This document shows positions 23,231-31,139 of a stretch of 38,415 bases of DNA, in pieces. The notes under the pieces were generated by a model that searched no databases, had not been told where the DNA came from, and saw only the letters and a list, made by a program, of their open reading frames with translations. The translations under genes and the position numbers were made by a program. The first letter of the stretch is position 1, and the number at the start of each line of letters is the position of its first letter. The DNA comes from Alphaproteobacteria bacterium (GTDB lineage: Bacteria > Pseudomonadota > Alphaproteobacteria > M2410). The stretch is taken from the NCBI GenBank assembly GCA_030614785.1, contig JAUWTJ010000035.1, forward strand, positions 1 through 38,415, given 5' to 3'.

Positions 23231-24124
23231 CTACCAACTCAACCACGGTAGTACTGCCCTGGGCCGTTCGCCGGCCTGTTCGGCGACCTGGTGCACCTTA
23301 TCGGGATGCAACTGGCCATCCGGCCCCATATCCAATGCCTCGGCATGAATGCCGCCGCCGATCCATATGGCATCAATCCCCGACTGTCTGGCACCACGGA
23401 CGTCGGTGGCCAGGCTGTCGCCGATCATCACTGCCCGGGAGCGTGGAATTTCCGGGCTTTGCGCGAACAGGCGATCAAAAATAATGGGGAAAGGTTTGCC
23501 AAAGCGCTCGACCGTCCCGCCCAATTCCTCGTAGAGGGCTGCCACCGCACCCGCACAAGGGAAGATTTTTCCGGCTTGCTTGACGACAATGTCAGGATTG
23601 ACACAGATCATCGTCAGGCCGCGCGCCACGGCGGATGTTAGCAGTTCGGTATAATCCTCGGCCTGCTCCGTTTCGGCATCAAATAATCCGGTGCAAATGA
23701 TCAACTCCGCCGCGTCCAGGGCGACTTCCCGGCCGCCGCAGGCATCCAGAGTGGGCCGACAACGCTCCGGGCCCAGATGGAACCAGGCCGGACCGGCATC
23801 GTCGTCGTGGCCATCTGCTCCGGGGGCGGCTCTGGCGGCCCGAGCAGAAATGGCGTCGGCCGTTGCATCACCTGACGTCAACAGCCAGTCGTACATGTCC
23901 GCTTCCACCCCCAGGTCCTCCAGTTGAGCAGCGACGTCTGTACTGAGCCTGGCCGCGTTGGACAGCAGGACCACCCTTGAGTCTCGCTGGCGCAGGCGGC
24001 GCAGACAATCGGCGGCGCCGGGAAAGACCGTCACGCCGTCATGCACCACACCCCAAAGATCAAGGATGAAAAGGTCGTAGTCATCGGCCAGTCCGGCCAA
24101 ACCGGTCAGAATTGGAATATTCAT
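23231..24124 (-). CDS. HAD-superfamily class IIA hydrolase, TIGR01459-like
   Basis: This 297-residue protein has the nucleophile loop FILDLWGVVHDG with D22 in place of the standard DxD (D22, W24), and the cap region runs over about 80-190. The second motif is VLLSNAAR, and the third is the C-terminal GDSLATDVRGARQSGIDAIW. These match the TIGR01459 group (NagD-like subclass IIA), found mainly in alphaproteobacteria and of unknown substrate. The Trp in the DxW loop, instead of Asp, is typical of this group. An acidic insert with DGHDDDAGPAW lies in the cap. The preceding ribosome site is weak. Confidence 0.85.
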   Translation of the reverse strand: MNIPILTGLAGLADDYDLFILDLWGVVHDGVTVFPGAADCLRRLRQRDSRVVLLSNAARLSTDVAAQLEDLGVEADMYDWLLTSGDATADAISARAARAAPGADGHDDDAGPAWFHLGPERCRPTLDACGGREVALDAAELIICTGLFDAETEQAEDYTELLTSAVARGLTMICVNPDIVVKQAGKIFPCAGAVAALYEELGGTVERFGKPFPIIFDRLFAQSPEIPRSRAVMIGDSLATDVRGARQSGIDAIWIGGGIHAEALDMGPDGQLHPDKVHQVAEQAGERPRAVLPWLSW

Positions 24125-24264
24125 CCGACATTTCCCGGGTAATCTTCAAATTCAACAAAATCATACATGGCCGCACCGTTTTTGACGACCTTGCGGCGTA
24201 CTGATGGAACTGACCCGTCCAGCCTACCGTGACAGGTTGGTAACGATGAAGCCGACACCGGGGT

Positions 24265-25374
24265 TTAGTTATCAGGATTGAGCCGGGTTTGTTCGGAGGT
24301 CACGGGATCTGTGATTTGCGGTCCGGTGGCGGCTTTGTCGTATCCGGCGACGAGTTTTGTTGCCCGTGCGACTACAGACCCAAGTCTGGTTTCAGCATAG
24401 AACCTGACGGGCATGTGAACCACAGTGTCTGCACCCTTGACCGGCGCCAGCCACATATAGATGTCAGGCCACTCACTGAGGCCATCAGTGCGATCCGTGC
24501 GCTTTGGCGTGCGCGGTTTATACCCGGCGACGCGTTTGAATCCGATCCAGCATTTGAGAGCCTGGCCTTCGAATGCCGCGCCCCTGCCTGTGGAAACTTC
24601 CTCAACCCCGCGCGGTTCCATTATCAGATCAAACCGCCGTCTGCCGTCATAGACGGGGATCGTGCCGCCGCACGGGTTAGTTTCAGCGTTGTCGCTCTTG
24701 TTGGAGGCCGCCAGGATGATCTGCATGATGGCGCTCATGGGGTCGGCGCTGCGCTGGCGCTCCTGTTCGGAAACCGGATATTTTTTCAAATTGTACTCCG
24801 GGAAGGACAGGATTTCTGCTGATTCAAGGATACCGTCAGCCCTTGGCCAGGAAATCGCCACCAGCTGGCGCTGTTTTTTGTCGGTAATGTCGGAATTATA
24901 GAGGAAGGGTCTTGCCCGAGACTCTATGAATTGCCCTTTCGCGCCGATCACTGCATCGGTCTTTACCACCCAGTCGACAATGCCCTCGGTCTGGACGTTT
25001 GATCGGATCTCATAGCCTGTCCCACTGAAGGCTGTGGTGATGGCCAGCGTGGACAGGTGAAAGCCGCCCATATAGACGACAATTTCTACATCGACATGAA
25101 AATCGGCGGTGGCTGTGGCGGGAAAGCCCGGATCAGCCAGCATGGCTGTCATTGTCGGGGCAAGCTCGGCGGCTTTGGCGGCTTTTTCCTGTTTGGTCAA
25201 CTTGATCTTTGGCTCAGCCTCTTCAGAGGCGGGGGTCCCGGCAGTGTTTGGATCATCTGCGTATGACGCGGTGGAACCGGCCAGCAATGGCCAGACAAGG
25301 AGTGCTGCTGTTGCGGCTGCAGCAAGCACTTTTCCCGATTGTGTGGGTGTTCTGCCAGTCTTAGACGTATTCAT
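24265..25374 (-). CDS. DUF3108 periplasmic/outer-membrane protein
   Basis: This 369-residue protein has a long signal peptide (about 1-40, hydrophobic AAAATAALLVWPLLAGS, then SYADDP). A low-complexity KLTKQEKAAKAAELAP linker follows. The beta-rich DUF3108 domain starts at about residue 88 and contains the conserved NPCGGTIPVYDGRRRFDL and the C-terminal RTPKRTDR and MPVRFYAETRLG segments. The domain is thought to be a beta-barrel or LolA-like lipid-binding fold in the envelope; function is unproven. It is divergent from rpmB and downstream of nothing on its strand; the HAD gene follows it after 140 bp. Confidence 0.85.
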   Translation of the reverse strand: MNTSKTGRTPTQSGKVLAAAATAALLVWPLLAGSTASYADDPNTAGTPASEEAEPKIKLTKQEKAAKAAELAPTMTAMLADPGFPATATADFHVDVEIVVYMGGFHLSTLAITTAFSGTGYEIRSNVQTEGIVDWVVKTDAVIGAKGQFIESRARPFLYNSDITDKKQRQLVAISWPRADGILESAEILSFPEYNLKKYPVSEQERQRSADPMSAIMQIILAASNKSDNAETNPCGGTIPVYDGRRRFDLIMEPRGVEEVSTGRGAAFEGQALKCWIGFKRVAGYKPRTPKRTDRTDGLSEWPDIYMWLAPVKGADTVVHMPVRFYAETRLGSVVARATKLVAGYDKAATGPQITDPVTSEQTRLNPDN

Positions 25375-25565
25375 ACCGATTACCCTACTAACTCAGGACC
25401 TGATTTTACAGTCATAGTTCAAATGAACCGTCACCATAAGCGGGAAATATGGCTTCATCGGGACCTTTTGAGGGCGTCCTGTGGGACCAGCAACGGCGCG
25501 CCGTCTCTAATGGCATGTTTCGGCAGGAATTTGCCGGAAACGGGCGTCTTTGACCTATTATGGGC

Positions 25566-25594
25566 TTGACGTGGACAAGGTGCACTCTTATAGC
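25566..25594 (+). promoter_or_regulatory. sigma-70-type promoter of rpmB
   Basis: TTGACG (25566-25571) and TATAGC (25589-25594) are separated by exactly 17 bp. They lie 63 bp before the rpmB start at 25657. Confidence 0.65.
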
Positions 25595-25656
25595 TGCGCG
25601 CTCGGAATTAAAGGCTTGATTGAGGGCACGTCTCTCAGGAGAAGAAGGGTTTCAAA

Positions 25657-25956
25657 ATGTCTCGGCGCTGCGAATTGACCGGTAAGGGTGTGATGACCGG
25701 TAACAATGTGAGTCACGCGAAGAACAGAACACGTCGGACCTTCCGTCCCAATCTGTGTAATGTCACGCTGGCAAGCGATGTTCTTGGACGGTCGTTCAAA
25801 CTGAAGGTTAGCGCTGGCGCCCTCAGAAGCGTTGATCACAACGGTGGTCTGGACGTCTTCATTGAAGGTACCCGCGACGATAATCTGTCGCTGCGTGCGC
25901 GGCGCATCAAGCGCGATATCCTGAAAGCGAAAGCTGTAGAGGTTGTCAGCGCCTAG
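25657..25956 (+). CDS. rpmB: 50S ribosomal protein L28
   Basis: This 99-residue protein has the L28 signature [20 protein letters not shown] and [17 protein letters not shown], ending in a short basic region. L28 binds 23S rRNA near the E site and is essential or nearly so. GGAGAAGAAGGG precedes the ATG, giving a strong ribosome site. Promoter and terminator on either side show it is a single-gene transcript. Confidence 0.97.
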   Translation: MSRRCELTGKGVMTGNNVSHAKNRTRRTFRPNLCNVTLASDVLGRSFKLKVSAGALRSVDHNGGLDVFIEGTRDDNLSLRARRIKRDILKAKAVEVVSA

Positions 25957-25982
25957 CCGAAGATCCGGAATCAGTTTCTGAA

Positions 25983-26011
25983 GAGCGCATCCCGCCCGGG
26001 GTGCGCTTTTT
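25983..26011 (+). terminator. rho-independent terminator of rpmB
   Basis: AGCGCATCCC (25983-25992) pairs with GGGGTGCGCT (25997-26006) around a 4-nt loop, followed by a T run (26006-26011). It lies 26 bp after the rpmB stop. Confidence 0.9.
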
Positions 26012-26043
26012 TGTTGGCCGATGTTGCTGATATTGAAAGCCGT

Positions 26044-28212
26044 CTAAAACCTGAAGGTATGGCTCATTTTCAGGACGAGTTCGGTTTCGCGTGAGCGAAC
26101 CGTTCCTTCCTCGTCAATGTCGGCACCGTAATTGACGACCAGAAAAACTTCCTTGCCCGGCTCCGGCGTCCAGCGCAGGCGGCTGTTGAGGGAGGCGGTG
26201 TCAGAAAAATTGTCGTATTGAACGAGGCTCAGGACTGCCCATTTTGAGTTGATCGCGACATCGGCCCTGAGTGAGGCCACGCGGCTGATAAAGTCGCCGC
26301 CGGGCAGTTTGACATCCTTGTGGTCGAGGCCAGCCGCAAGAAAGAGGTGCCTGTTGGCGCGCCATTGCACATCAGCGGCAAGGGCCGTCTGATGGCCTCC
26401 GAAAAAGTCTCCGATGCTGATCGTTCCTGTCGCCGAGACAAGCCGCGAAGTTGTCGTCTCGAACCACAATTCCTGCCGGTTGAAAACGTAGGATCCGGTC
26501 GGGATCACAACCCCGTCACTGATTTCGTAGTCATACCTCAATCGCTCCTTGATGCGCTTGATGCGCAGGCGAACCTTGTCGCCCGCCTGGGTTTCGATCT
26601 CGAAGGGCTGGATCGAACGAAATCGTGTGAGGAGCTCATCGTCAGTGCTCGTAACATCCTCAAAAAAGAAACTGGGTCTGACGTACCGGATCAAGGAGCC
26701 ATGGGGACGGATCGTGTAGAGGCTCCAGAGGGAGAACTGGTCAATGCCGGTCCGGTTAACAAAGCCGAGCGCGGGATTGAAGTTGTCTTCAATGTGCCGG
26801 TAGCTGAAATTGCTGGCAAATCCGGTCTTTGCGAACAGACCGATGCTGGCTCCGATCGCCTGATTGTCACCGTCGAGGCCGTCGGTTTCGGTCATTTGGT
26901 ACCAGGCCGTCGCCTCCAGCGCCTTGTTGCCGACAAGCGATGTGTTCCGCCAGGTGACGTCAGTGCCGACGAGCATGTTATCACTGTCAGACTGTGGGTC
27001 GCCGCTGGTCAGGATGAAGCCAGCATTGGATTCTTTGGAAATATTGGCTGAGGCGCGGGCAACCAGAAGATTGGACTGATCGACGCCTGGTTGTTCGCCT
27101 TGAAGCACATCCAGGATACCAAGGTTCCAGCGTCCGATACGCCCTGTTGCCTTGAGCCCCGCTCGAATGTCGACGGCCTCGCCGTCTTCACTCAATCCGA
27201 TCTTGCGGGAGAAAAATGGCAGGCCATTTTCCTCAATGTTCGAAAAGGCGAAGATATCTGAATCCTGCAGAAAGAAGCCACGTTTCTCCGGAAAGAAAAC
27301 CGAAAAACGAGACAGGTCGACTACGCGATCATCAACATCGGTCGCGGAAAAGTCCGTGTTCAGTGTCAGGACTGTCGTGAAGGACGGTGTCAGCTTGTAA
27401 AAAATGTCCATGGACGGGACGGCTTCAAAACCAAAATCGTCCGTGTCATTTCTGTAGTCACCCTTGAGGGCGACGGACGGGATGATATCGAGGCCCAGAC
27501 CCTGGTCTACGCCATTGATGCCTGAAATGACGCCTGCGCTGCTGGGGTCGCTCTGGCGATTGTGGGAGGTCCAGGAAACGCGCTCTTCCTTGCGCTTGAT
27601 CTTGCGGCTGACGGAAAAGCCCCATTCATCCAGTGATGTATCGAAATTGATGGTTTTGAAGGGGATCTTGATCTCTGCCGTCCAGCCATCTTCCACAATC
27701 CTCGCATCGCCATACCAGATACCGGTCCAGTCCCGGTTCATTTGATAGGGCTTTTCGTAAAGGCCCTCACGGCGGATACCGTTGGGGTTTATGAAAAAGG
27801 AATAGCCGGTGCGACGATTGAGAAACGGGTCAAGAATGACCTGGATCATGTCGTCGGCACGGATTGATTTGTTCTGAGCGAGCTGGGTTGCCCTGATCTT
27901 GTCCGGCTCGCTGTCAAAGGCATGAACGCCGATGTAAAGCGCGTCATCATCAAACAGGACGTAGACTTCCGTGCGCTCGGTCGGCTCGCCGTGGTAAACT
28001 GGATCGACCTGGTGAAAATCGTTGAAATGCGCGGCTTCTTTCCATGCAGGATCGTCCAGCACACCATCGATTTTCGGGGCCGAGCCATTGCGGACCAGGT
28101 TGACCGATTTCCCTTCTGCCGCCGCGTGCTCGGCCATACCCGGCGATGTTGCGGTCAGAATCGCAATTACGGCAGTCGCTGCTATGTTGGCCTTCGAAAC
28201 AAACTTAAGCAC
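26044..28212 (-). CDS. DUF5916 protein: CBM9-like domain plus outer-membrane barrel
   Basis: This protein has about 722 residues from this start. It has a signal peptide (LKFVSKANIAATAVIAILTA...PGMAEH). A CBM9-like carbohydrate/ligand-binding domain (about 45-230) opens with APKIDGVLDDPAWKEA and contains ALYIGVHAFDSE. The DUF5916 region follows to the end; it is rich in alternating strands and ends in an aromatic residue (KMSHTFRF), as in outer-membrane beta-barrels. It includes FSVFFPEKRGFFLQDSDIF, a segment typical of the family. Function is unknown; uptake or binding of large ligands is plausible. GTG at 28212 is chosen because AAGGG lies 8 bases upstream; an in-frame GTG at 28227 has no ribosome site. 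Confidence 0.82.
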   Translation of the reverse strand: MLKFVSKANIAATAVIAILTATSPGMAEHAAAEGKSVNLVRNGSAPKIDGVLDDPAWKEAAHFNDFHQVDPVYHGEPTERTEVYVLFDDDALYIGVHAFDSEPDKIRATQLAQNKSIRADDMIQVILDPFLNRRTGYSFFINPNGIRREGLYEKPYQMNRDWTGIWYGDARIVEDGWTAEIKIPFKTINFDTSLDEWGFSVSRKIKRKEERVSWTSHNRQSDPSSAGVISGINGVDQGLGLDIIPSVALKGDYRNDTDDFGFEAVPSMDIFYKLTPSFTTVLTLNTDFSATDVDDRVVDLSRFSVFFPEKRGFFLQDSDIFAFSNIEENGLPFFSRKIGLSEDGEAVDIRAGLKATGRIGRWNLGILDVLQGEQPGVDQSNLLVARASANISKESNAGFILTSGDPQSDSDNMLVGTDVTWRNTSLVGNKALEATAWYQMTETDGLDGDNQAIGASIGLFAKTGFASNFSYRHIEDNFNPALGFVNRTGIDQFSLWSLYTIRPHGSLIRYVRPSFFFEDVTSTDDELLTRFRSIQPFEIETQAGDKVRLRIKRIKERLRYDYEISDGVVIPTGSYVFNRQELWFETTTSRLVSATGTISIGDFFGGHQTALAADVQWRANRHLFLAAGLDHKDVKLPGGDFISRVASLRADVAINSKWAVLSLVQYDNFSDTASLNSRLRWTPEPGKEVFLVVNYGADIDEEGTVRSRETELVLKMSHTFRF

Positions 28213-28228
28213 AAGACTACCCTTCACA

Positions 28229-28242
28229 GGCCCGGGCGGGCC
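28229..28242. promoter_or_regulatory. GC-only hairpin between small ORF and the DUF5916 gene
   Basis: GGCCC (28229-28233) pairs with GGGCC (28238-28242) around a 4-nt loop. It lies a few bases after the stop of the small ORF (28246) and just upstream of the DUF5916 ribosome site on the minus strand. This position could let it control translation of the larger gene. Confidence 0.35.
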
Positions 28243-28245
28243 CAG

Positions 28246-28350
28246 TTAAAATACTTTCACGGTGGAAGTGGATGAGTACTTACAGAAGGCTGCGCTCAAC
28301 GCCAAGAGCCAATTGACCGAATCACGGCTGGTTCGTTTGTGTTTTTCCAT
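28246..28350 (-). CDS. possible 34-residue leader peptide upstream of the DUF5916 gene
   Basis: A short ORF starts ATG at 28350 with an AAGGA ribosome site 5 bases upstream, better than that of the large gene it precedes. The 34 residues (MEKHKRTSRDSVNWLL...STVKVF) begin basic and have a short hydrophobic LLALSAAF stretch. It matches no family I recognise. It is on the same strand as the DUF5916 gene, with about 33 bp between its stop and that start, holding a GC hairpin. It may be a leader peptide, a small membrane protein, or chance. Confidence 0.35.
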   Translation of the reverse strand: MEKHKRTSRDSVNWLLALSAAFCKYSSTSTVKVF

Positions 28351-28417
28351 AGTGTTCCTTCGTGAGAGGGTACTGCCTGGCGCGCCCTTCTGAAGGCGCG
28401 AGAGTTGGAGATTTGTT

Positions 28418-28840
28418 ATGAAAGCCGCTGGCACAGAGGAAGCAAAAGGCTCTTATGTATTGCTGATCCGCCTCGCGAGCCCTTGCGATGTCTTGCTGCG
28501 CGGCGAAAACCACATGCTGGAGCCTGGCCTTTATGCCTATTGTGGCAGTGCGATGGGACCAGGAGGGCTGAAAGCGCGGATCGCGCGGCACAGGCGCCGG
28601 GACAAGACGGTGCACTGGCACGTGGATCAGGTGACGACGCGGGCGCCCGTTCTCAAGGTCGGGGTATCCTTTGACAAGAGCGAATGCGATCTGTTGGGCC
28701 AGCTCTTGCACCAGCCCGGGGTTTGCATCCCTGTTGCCGGCTTTGGATCCAGCGATTGCCGGATCTGCGACAGTCACTTTCTCAAGCTGGAGGACGAGGC
28801 ATGCTTCGAGAGCCTTCGGCTTCGCTCCTTTGAGGCTTGA
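28418..28840 (+). CDS. GIY-YIG / DUF123 family protein
   Basis: This 140-residue protein has the DUF123 form of the GIY-YIG nuclease core: GLYAYCGSAMGPGGLKARI (37-55), where GLY and YCG take the GIY and YIG places, with R54 in the position of the catalytic Arg. H58, then KTVHWHVDQV (63-72), follow. C-terminal GVCIPVAGFGSSDCRICDSHF has several Cys/His and is seen in archaeal/bacterial DUF123 homologues. The family's function is not known; nucleic-acid binding or cleavage is suggested. GGAG lies 8 bases upstream of the ATG. It is probably co-transcribed with the lipoprotein gene 67 bp on. Confidence 0.85.
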   Translation: MKAAGTEEAKGSYVLLIRLASPCDVLLRGENHMLEPGLYAYCGSAMGPGGLKARIARHRRRDKTVHWHVDQVTTRAPVLKVGVSFDKSECDLLGQLLHQPGVCIPVAGFGSSDCRICDSHFLKLEDEACFESLRLRSFEA

Positions 28841-28907
28841 GACACTATGCCTGCTTGTGAAGGTGGCAGTGGTTGAACATACTTTCAAAGAACGAGAGGT
28901 AACTGAA

Positions 28908-29396
28908 ATGCACCGATTATCGGGCCGCCCGACCTTGTTGTTGATTATGGGATCGCTGTTTTTGATGTTCGCTTCAGCCTGCTCGGACGCAGCGCCGCAA
29001 GCGAAAGCGGAGGATCTTGTCGGCAAATGGCGCTTTGTCACCACCGGTGACTATGAAGGCTATATCAACGGTTCCCTGAAGGTGGCGGCTGGCGAAGATG
29101 GCCAGATAAGCTGCAAGCTGACGGTCTATCAAAGTGAGTTTGGCAGTGCAGTCGAGAGGTGCCGTATCACGATGAGCGGTGAGGAGATCCTGATCGATAT
29201 TGAAGAGATCGTCTCGAGCTCGGTTCCCAACTGGCGCAAGGAGGCCTTCAGGCTTTCGCGGAGTGGAGACGAGATGGCGCGGACCGGAGACGAGATGGCG
29301 CGGAACGGAGACGAGATGACGCCGAGCGGCGACGAGATGACCGGCCAGGTCAGGATTGTCGTGGATTTTCCGGTACGCTTTACGCGGAAGAAATAG
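28908..29396 (+). CDS. predicted lipoprotein with 7-residue repeats
   Basis: This 162-residue protein has a signal peptide LLLIMGSLFLMFASACSD with a lipobox-like ASAC, so the mature protein probably begins at Cys with a lipid anchor. The middle part (VGKWRFVTTGDYEGY...) is a small beta-type domain with no family I recognise, similar in style to lipocalin-like proteins. At the C-terminal side, four near-perfect units of 7 residues occur: SGDEMAR, TGDEMAR, NGDEMTP and SGDEMTG, encoded by a 21-bp tandem repeat (29262-29345). The ATG at 28908 has GAGAGG 9 bases upstream; an earlier in-frame start would overlap the GIY-YIG gene. Repeat number may vary between strains. Confidence 0.65.
   Translation: MHRLSGRPTLLLIMGSLFLMFASACSDAAPQAKAEDLVGKWRFVTTGDYEGYINGSLKVAAGEDGQISCKLTVYQSEFGSAVERCRITMSGEEILIDIEEIVSSSVPNWRKEAFRLSRSGDEMARTGDEMARNGDEMTPSGDEMTGQVRIVVDFPVRFTRKK
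29262..29345. repeat. 21-bp in-frame tandem repeat
   Basis: Four units of 21 bp lie inside the lipoprotein gene (full units at 29265-29285, 29286-29306 and 29307-29327, then a partial one), each containing GAGACGAGATGG or a close variant. Units 1 and 2 differ by one base or so, showing recent expansion. Length is a multiple of 3, so unit changes keep the frame. Confidence 0.8.
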
Positions 29397-29400
29397 CCGG

Positions 29401-30210
29401 TCATACGAAGTTGCCGTCTTTTACGACGAAGAAGTGGCGATCTTCTGCCGTCTGAGGCACGCCCGGATCATCGCGCGTTTGTCTCACGTGGATGCCGTCG
29501 GGTGCGTATTGCAAAATATAGGCCTTGCGAGTCTCGTCGGTGAGGTTGGGGCCTGTCTTGTGCGGTGTGAGCGAAGAGAAGACGACAATGTCTCCCGCCT
29601 TTGCCGGAATGGCGACTTCTTCGGGATGATCCACAAACAGTTCATAGCCCAGTGCGACGGTCTTGTGGGTCAGGGTGCCGAGGCGGTGCAAGCCTGGTAC
29701 GACCCACGGGCAGCCGTTCTCCTCGTCCACATCGACCAGCGGAATCCAGCAGGTGAGGTAAATTTGTGGCTCAACGAAATTGTAGCCGTTGTCCTGATGA
29801 TAGGGGAAGGGTCTCGGGTTCCCCGGCTTTTTATAAACGGCCTGATCCCAATAGAGCCGGACGTTGTCGCCGAGCAGGTCCCGGGCGATCCGGGCCAGCA
29901 CGGGATGACGGGCAAAGGCTTTGACTTCAGGGGATTTGGTGACAAAGTGAGGCGCGAAGGTTATCGAATCAACTTTGGAAATGAAGCGCTCTCCGTTTTC
30001 CTGCGTACGAAGAATGTCTTCGAACTCTTGCTCAAGGGGGTCGACCGCAGCCGTAATGGCCGCAATCTCGTCCCTCGTCAGAGCATCCCTGACGAGGAAA
30101 AACCCGTCGCGGTCGTAGGCCGCGCCTTGTTCGGCGGTCAGAAAATTGAAGGGGCCCTTGTGATTAATCCAGTCAAAGTCGTCGTTGAGCTCATGAAGCG
30201 GGTAGGTCAT
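29401..30210 (-). CDS. phytanoyl-CoA dioxygenase (PhyH)-like Fe(II)/2OG enzyme
   Basis: This 269-residue protein carries the PhyH double-stranded beta-helix. The iron site is HQD (H138, D140 in PYHQDNGYNF) and the distal H217 in SLTPHKTGPN, and R228 in ETRKAYILQY binds 2-oxoglutarate. PhyH-family enzymes hydroxylate branched-chain acyl-CoA or related substrates using 2-oxoglutarate and O2. The ATG at 30210 has GGAG 9 bases upstream; the TTG at 30225 adds five residues only. It is divergent from the SDR gene at 30335, fitting alpha-hydroxylation followed by dehydrogenation of a branched substrate. Confidence 0.88.
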   Translation of the reverse strand: MTYPLHELNDDFDWINHKGPFNFLTAEQGAAYDRDGFFLVRDALTRDEIAAITAAVDPLEQEFEDILRTQENGERFISKVDSITFAPHFVTKSPEVKAFARHPVLARIARDLLGDNVRLYWDQAVYKKPGNPRPFPYHQDNGYNFVEPQIYLTCWIPLVDVDEENGCPWVVPGLHRLGTLTHKTVALGYELFVDHPEEVAIPAKAGDIVVFSSLTPHKTGPNLTDETRKAYILQYAPDGIHVRQTRDDPGVPQTAEDRHFFVVKDGNFV

Positions 30211-30334
30211 GCCCAGGGTCTCCAAAATCCAGACTGCGGTATCCCGGCAGACTATTGTCTTTCACAAAAAGGGCTATAGTCGCCCAGGACGAGTGTGGCG
30301 TAGAATCACTTCAATGAAAAGAGGGTGCAGGACT

Positions 30335-31138
30335 ATGAGCCAGGTTGTTGCGATTACCGGAGCGGCTGGCGGCATTGGTGCCGCGCTTGCACATTGCTAT
30401 GCCCGGGAGGGGGCGAGACTTGTCTTGCTCTACCTTGACGGGGATGCTGTCGAGCGGCTGGCCGAAGTGCTTGTCGGTGCCGGTGTTGAGGTGCTGAGCA
30501 TGCCCTGCGATGTCACGGATCTGGACGCTTGCAACGCGGCTGTGGCGAGGATCGAGGTTCAATTTGGCCGTCTTGATGTTCTGGTCAATAATGCGGGGAT
30601 CACTCATTTTGGCGCGTTTGAAAATACCGACATTGAGGTCCTGCGCCGGGTGATGGATGTGAATTTGTTTGGTTCGATCAATATGACCAAAGCTGCGCTT
30701 GCGCCGCTTCTGGCATCTCGGGGGCAGGTTATAGCCATCTCCAGCGTCGCCGGGTTTTGTCCGCTGCCACTGCGGGCCGGGTATGCGGCTTCAAAACATG
30801 CCATGCGCGGGTTTTTCGATACGCTGCGCTGCGAGGTTCAAAGCCGTGGGTTGAAGGTTATGATTGCCTGTCCGTTTTTTGTTGAATCAGATATCGCGCG
30901 CAATGCCCTGTCGGGCGACGGCCGGGGCCGGGCGCCTGAGGTCGAGGCGAGCCGGTTAAAGGGCATGGTGACGGCCGAGCATGCCGCCAGGGAGATCGTG
31001 CGCGGTGCAAAGGCGGGGCGCCGGTTTCTGCCTGTCGCCCGAGGTGCGAAGCTGGCGTGGGTGCTGTCACGCCTCGCGCCGGGCCTGCTTGCCAAATTGT
31101 CTGCGGATCGTGTCTACAAGGACGAGGGTGTCGGCTGA
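30335..31138 (+). CDS. short-chain dehydrogenase/reductase
   Basis: This 267-residue classical SDR has the NAD(P)-binding TGAAGGIG (8-15), NNAG (85-88), catalytic Ser in ISSVAG (135-140) and YAASK (Y150, K154). It would oxidise or reduce a hydroxyl/ketone of an unknown small substrate. The ATG at 30335 has AGAGGG about 9 bases upstream; an upstream in-frame ATG at 30314 has no ribosome site. It is divergent from PhyH (125-bp gap) and convergent with the enoyl-CoA hydratase gene (stops 1 bp apart). Confidence 0.9.
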   Translation: MSQVVAITGAAGGIGAALAHCYAREGARLVLLYLDGDAVERLAEVLVGAGVEVLSMPCDVTDLDACNAAVARIEVQFGRLDVLVNNAGITHFGAFENTDIEVLRRVMDVNLFGSINMTKAALAPLLASRGQVIAISSVAGFCPLPLRAGYAASKHAMRGFFDTLRCEVQSRGLKVMIACPFFVESDIARNALSGDGRGRAPEVEASRLKGMVTAEHAAREIVRGAKAGRRFLPVARGAKLAWVLSRLAPGLLAKLSADRVYKDEGVG

Positions 31139-31139
31139 G

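Noticed and set aside
23216-23260. D-arm-like sequence GGTTGAGTTGGTAGG on the minus strand
   Set aside because: It lies in and just beyond the end of the HAD gene, and no anticodon arm, T arm or acceptor follows in the right positions.
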